NCBI GenBank assembly: GCA_030040295.1
Contig: JASHTZ010000132.1
Coordinates: forward strand, 1 to 6,595
Direction of reading: 5' to 3'
Length of the DNA: 6,595 nucleotides
DNA from: Terriglobia bacterium
Lineage (GTDB): Bacteria > Acidobacteriota > Terriglobia > UBA7540
Part shown: positions 5,613 to 6,595 of the stretch, in pieces
How positions within the stretch are numbered: position 1 is the first letter of the stretch
How the letters are laid out: every line of letters begins with the position of its first letter
Notes under the pieces: model-generated
Databases searched by the model: none
Told to the model about the DNA's origin: nothing
The model's input: only the letters and a program-made list of their open reading frames with translations
Made by a program: the position numbers and the translations under genes

Positions 5613-6350
5613 TCAGTGCTTGCCCAGGTGATAAATAAATCCGGCCGTATATTCGAGGTTGTTGGCCCGACCTTTGACCGGATAACTCGCGGCGCTATCC
5701 GTCGTGGGAATATAGGGCAAGCCGAATGCAGGCGAGCCGCAAATGTGGTCGCGCAGATCAATACGGAAGGTCCAGCGCTTGGAGAGTTTACGGTCGAGGC
5801 CGCCACCCGCGTTTAATCCGAATTTATCGTTGTGATTGATGTCTACCTGCGTGGCGACTGCGGCAAATCCGTAGTTGTAGGCGTACGCAACAGCTTGGTC
5901 CGTGGGGCTGTACCGGTCGTATTCCATGCCCAGTTCCGCATAGGGTCGGACCTGGAAGAGCCGCCGGACAGCAGGGGCATGAAATAATGCGCTGGCGCTG
6001 CCGGAATAAAATCGCGTCCGGTATAAAATATCCTGGCGCGGGTTTTGATCGGTGTTGGTCACGATCAAATTATTGGGACCCATGGTGAACACCGTTTCAA
6101 TGCTGACAACCTTTCCATAGGGAACATCCCCTCCGATCATAAACTTTGTGCCCGGCGCAAATCGCGAATGAAAAAGATTGTCCGCAGAGAGCCAATACTG
6201 CGCGTCAACAAGGGTCGAGCCGCCGGCCAGGCCGAAGATATCAAGTTGGGCGCCGGGAAGAAGGTTATGAAGGTCAACGGCCTGCCCCGCCCCGGCGCTC
6301 ATGCACCCAATCGCCAGCACCATCAACCCCCTCACTATATTTTTCTTCAT
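5613..6350 (-). CDS. Small outer-membrane beta-barrel protein (family not named)
   Basis: A 245-residue exported protein, probably an outer-membrane barrel. The start MKKNIVRGLMVLAIGCMSAG, continuing AGQA, is a typical Sec signal peptide, with cleavage most likely after A24. The mature part has no further membrane helix and alternates polar and aromatic residues in strand-like runs: AQLDIFGLAGGSTL, AQYWLSADNLFHSRFAPGTKFMIGG, PYAELGMEYDR, FGLNAGGGLDRKL, WTFRIDLRDHICG, LEYTAGFIYHLGKH. Gly-rich strand turns and WTFRIDLRD before a loop and a final strand resemble OmpA/OmpW-like eight-stranded barrels, a class I associate with acidobacterial genomes. The last residues (FIYHLGKH) lack the usual terminal Phe. 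It is not a TolC-type channel: it is too short and has no long helices. It lies 466 bases upstream of mdtA on the same strand, probably a separate unit. Start chosen as the only ATG after an in-frame TGA at 6390-6392. Confidence 0.7.
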   Translation of the reverse strand: MKKNIVRGLMVLAIGCMSAGAGQAVDLHNLLPGAQLDIFGLAGGSTLVDAQYWLSADNLFHSRFAPGTKFMIGGDVPYGKVVSIETVFTMGPNNLIVTNTDQNPRQDILYRTRFYSGSASALFHAPAVRRLFQVRPYAELGMEYDRYSPTDQAVAYAYNYGFAAVATQVDINHNDKFGLNAGGGLDRKLSKRWTFRIDLRDHICGSPAFGLPYIPTTDSAASYPVKGRANNLEYTAGFIYHLGKH

Positions 6351-6361
6351 GATCGAAAGGT

Positions 6362-6367
6362 CCTCCT
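6362..6367 (-). promoter_or_regulatory. Ribosome binding site of the barrel gene
   Basis: AGGAGG on the minus strand is a full-strength site but stands 11 bases before the ATG at 6350, longer than usual. No other ATG in frame fits better. Confidence 0.6.
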
Positions 6368-6595
6368 GGACGTCGCTTCTTCTCAGGATTCACAACGCGG
6401 CGAAGGAAGCAGCGTTGGAAAGTGCAGAGCAACTTCTTCGCGAGCAGGCCCTAACCCAGAGGGCTGCAGTCACCCGCCCTTCACCGCTCGCCCGGCAGGA
6501 TTGTTCGGCTCAATGCTTCGATGCCGGCCACCTTCGGCCCGTTGGTTTGCCTGCGGGTGGAATTTCGAGAACGGTGGAAATCCGCAATCGGGCTA
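6368..6595. other. Upstream region of the barrel gene, no gene identified
   Basis: No credible gene and no clear promoter seen. On the minus strand one frame is open from the edge to a TGA at 6481-6483 and could be the tail of a gene outside the window, but I recognise nothing in it. AGGGC at 6460-6464 can pair either with GCCCT at 6448-6452 or with GCCCT at 6476-6480, giving two short alternative stems. GGTGGAA is repeated 18 bases apart at 6556-6562 and 6574-6580. Confidence 0.4.

Noticed and set aside
5605..5628. Hairpin CCTGGG/CCCAGG over the stop codon of the barrel gene, as a terminator
   Set aside because: The 6-bp stem has a 12-base loop and no U run follows in the transcript, so it does not support an intrinsic terminator.
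6288..6350. Lipoprotein signal in the barrel protein (Cys16 in LAIGC)
   Set aside because: The stretch before the Cys is too short and contains Arg7; a normal signal peptidase I site AGQA at residue 24 fits better.
6481..6594. Minus-strand frame open from the right edge, as the tail of another gene
   Set aside because: Only 37 codons, no recognised motif, and another minus-strand frame in the same stretch is also open for about 40 codons, so it cannot be told from chance.

Overview
The window is dominated by a minus-strand tripartite multidrug-efflux locus of the MdtABC type. Reading along the minus strand (right to left) it holds an outer-membrane beta-barrel protein (6350-5613), a 466-bp gene-free leader/promoter region, the periplasmic adaptor mdtA (5146-3779), a 198-bp spacer with a perfect 16-bp inverted repeat, the RND permease mdtB (3580-278), and the first 86 codons of a second RND permease, mdtC (260 to the window edge). 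No convincing plus-strand gene was found.

The organism is a Gram-negative (diderm) bacterium: the genes encode an inner-membrane RND pump, a periplasmic adaptor and a signal-peptide-bearing outer-membrane barrel. The N-termini of the two pumps resemble remembered E. coli MdtB and MdtC closely and distinctively (for example LPVSALPEVDYPTIQV for MdtB, LPQVDFP for MdtC). The long Ser/Thr/Gly-rich insertion in the pump, the spaced-out operon and the style of the small barrel protein suggest Acidobacteriota, but this is an impression and not proof.

Functionally, MdtB and MdtC would form a heteromeric proton-driven trimer in the inner membrane, MdtA would bridge it to a TolC-type outer-membrane channel, and the complex would export amphipathic toxic compounds. 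No TolC-type channel lies in the window; it may lie beyond the left edge after mdtC or elsewhere. The small barrel at 5613-6350 is not a TolC homologue and is probably a separate transcription unit.

The most interesting non-coding part is upstream of mdtA. There is a plausible sigma70-type promoter (5384-5412), an 8-bp direct repeat abutting its -35 box, a small dyad at the predicted transcription start, and a leader of about 230 nt with a possible 21-codon ORF whose stop codon lies inside one of two mutually exclusive hairpins. Low-complexity Ser/Thr-rich insertions occur in both MdtA and MdtB. These are leads read by eye; I see no clear sign of a wholly new system here.
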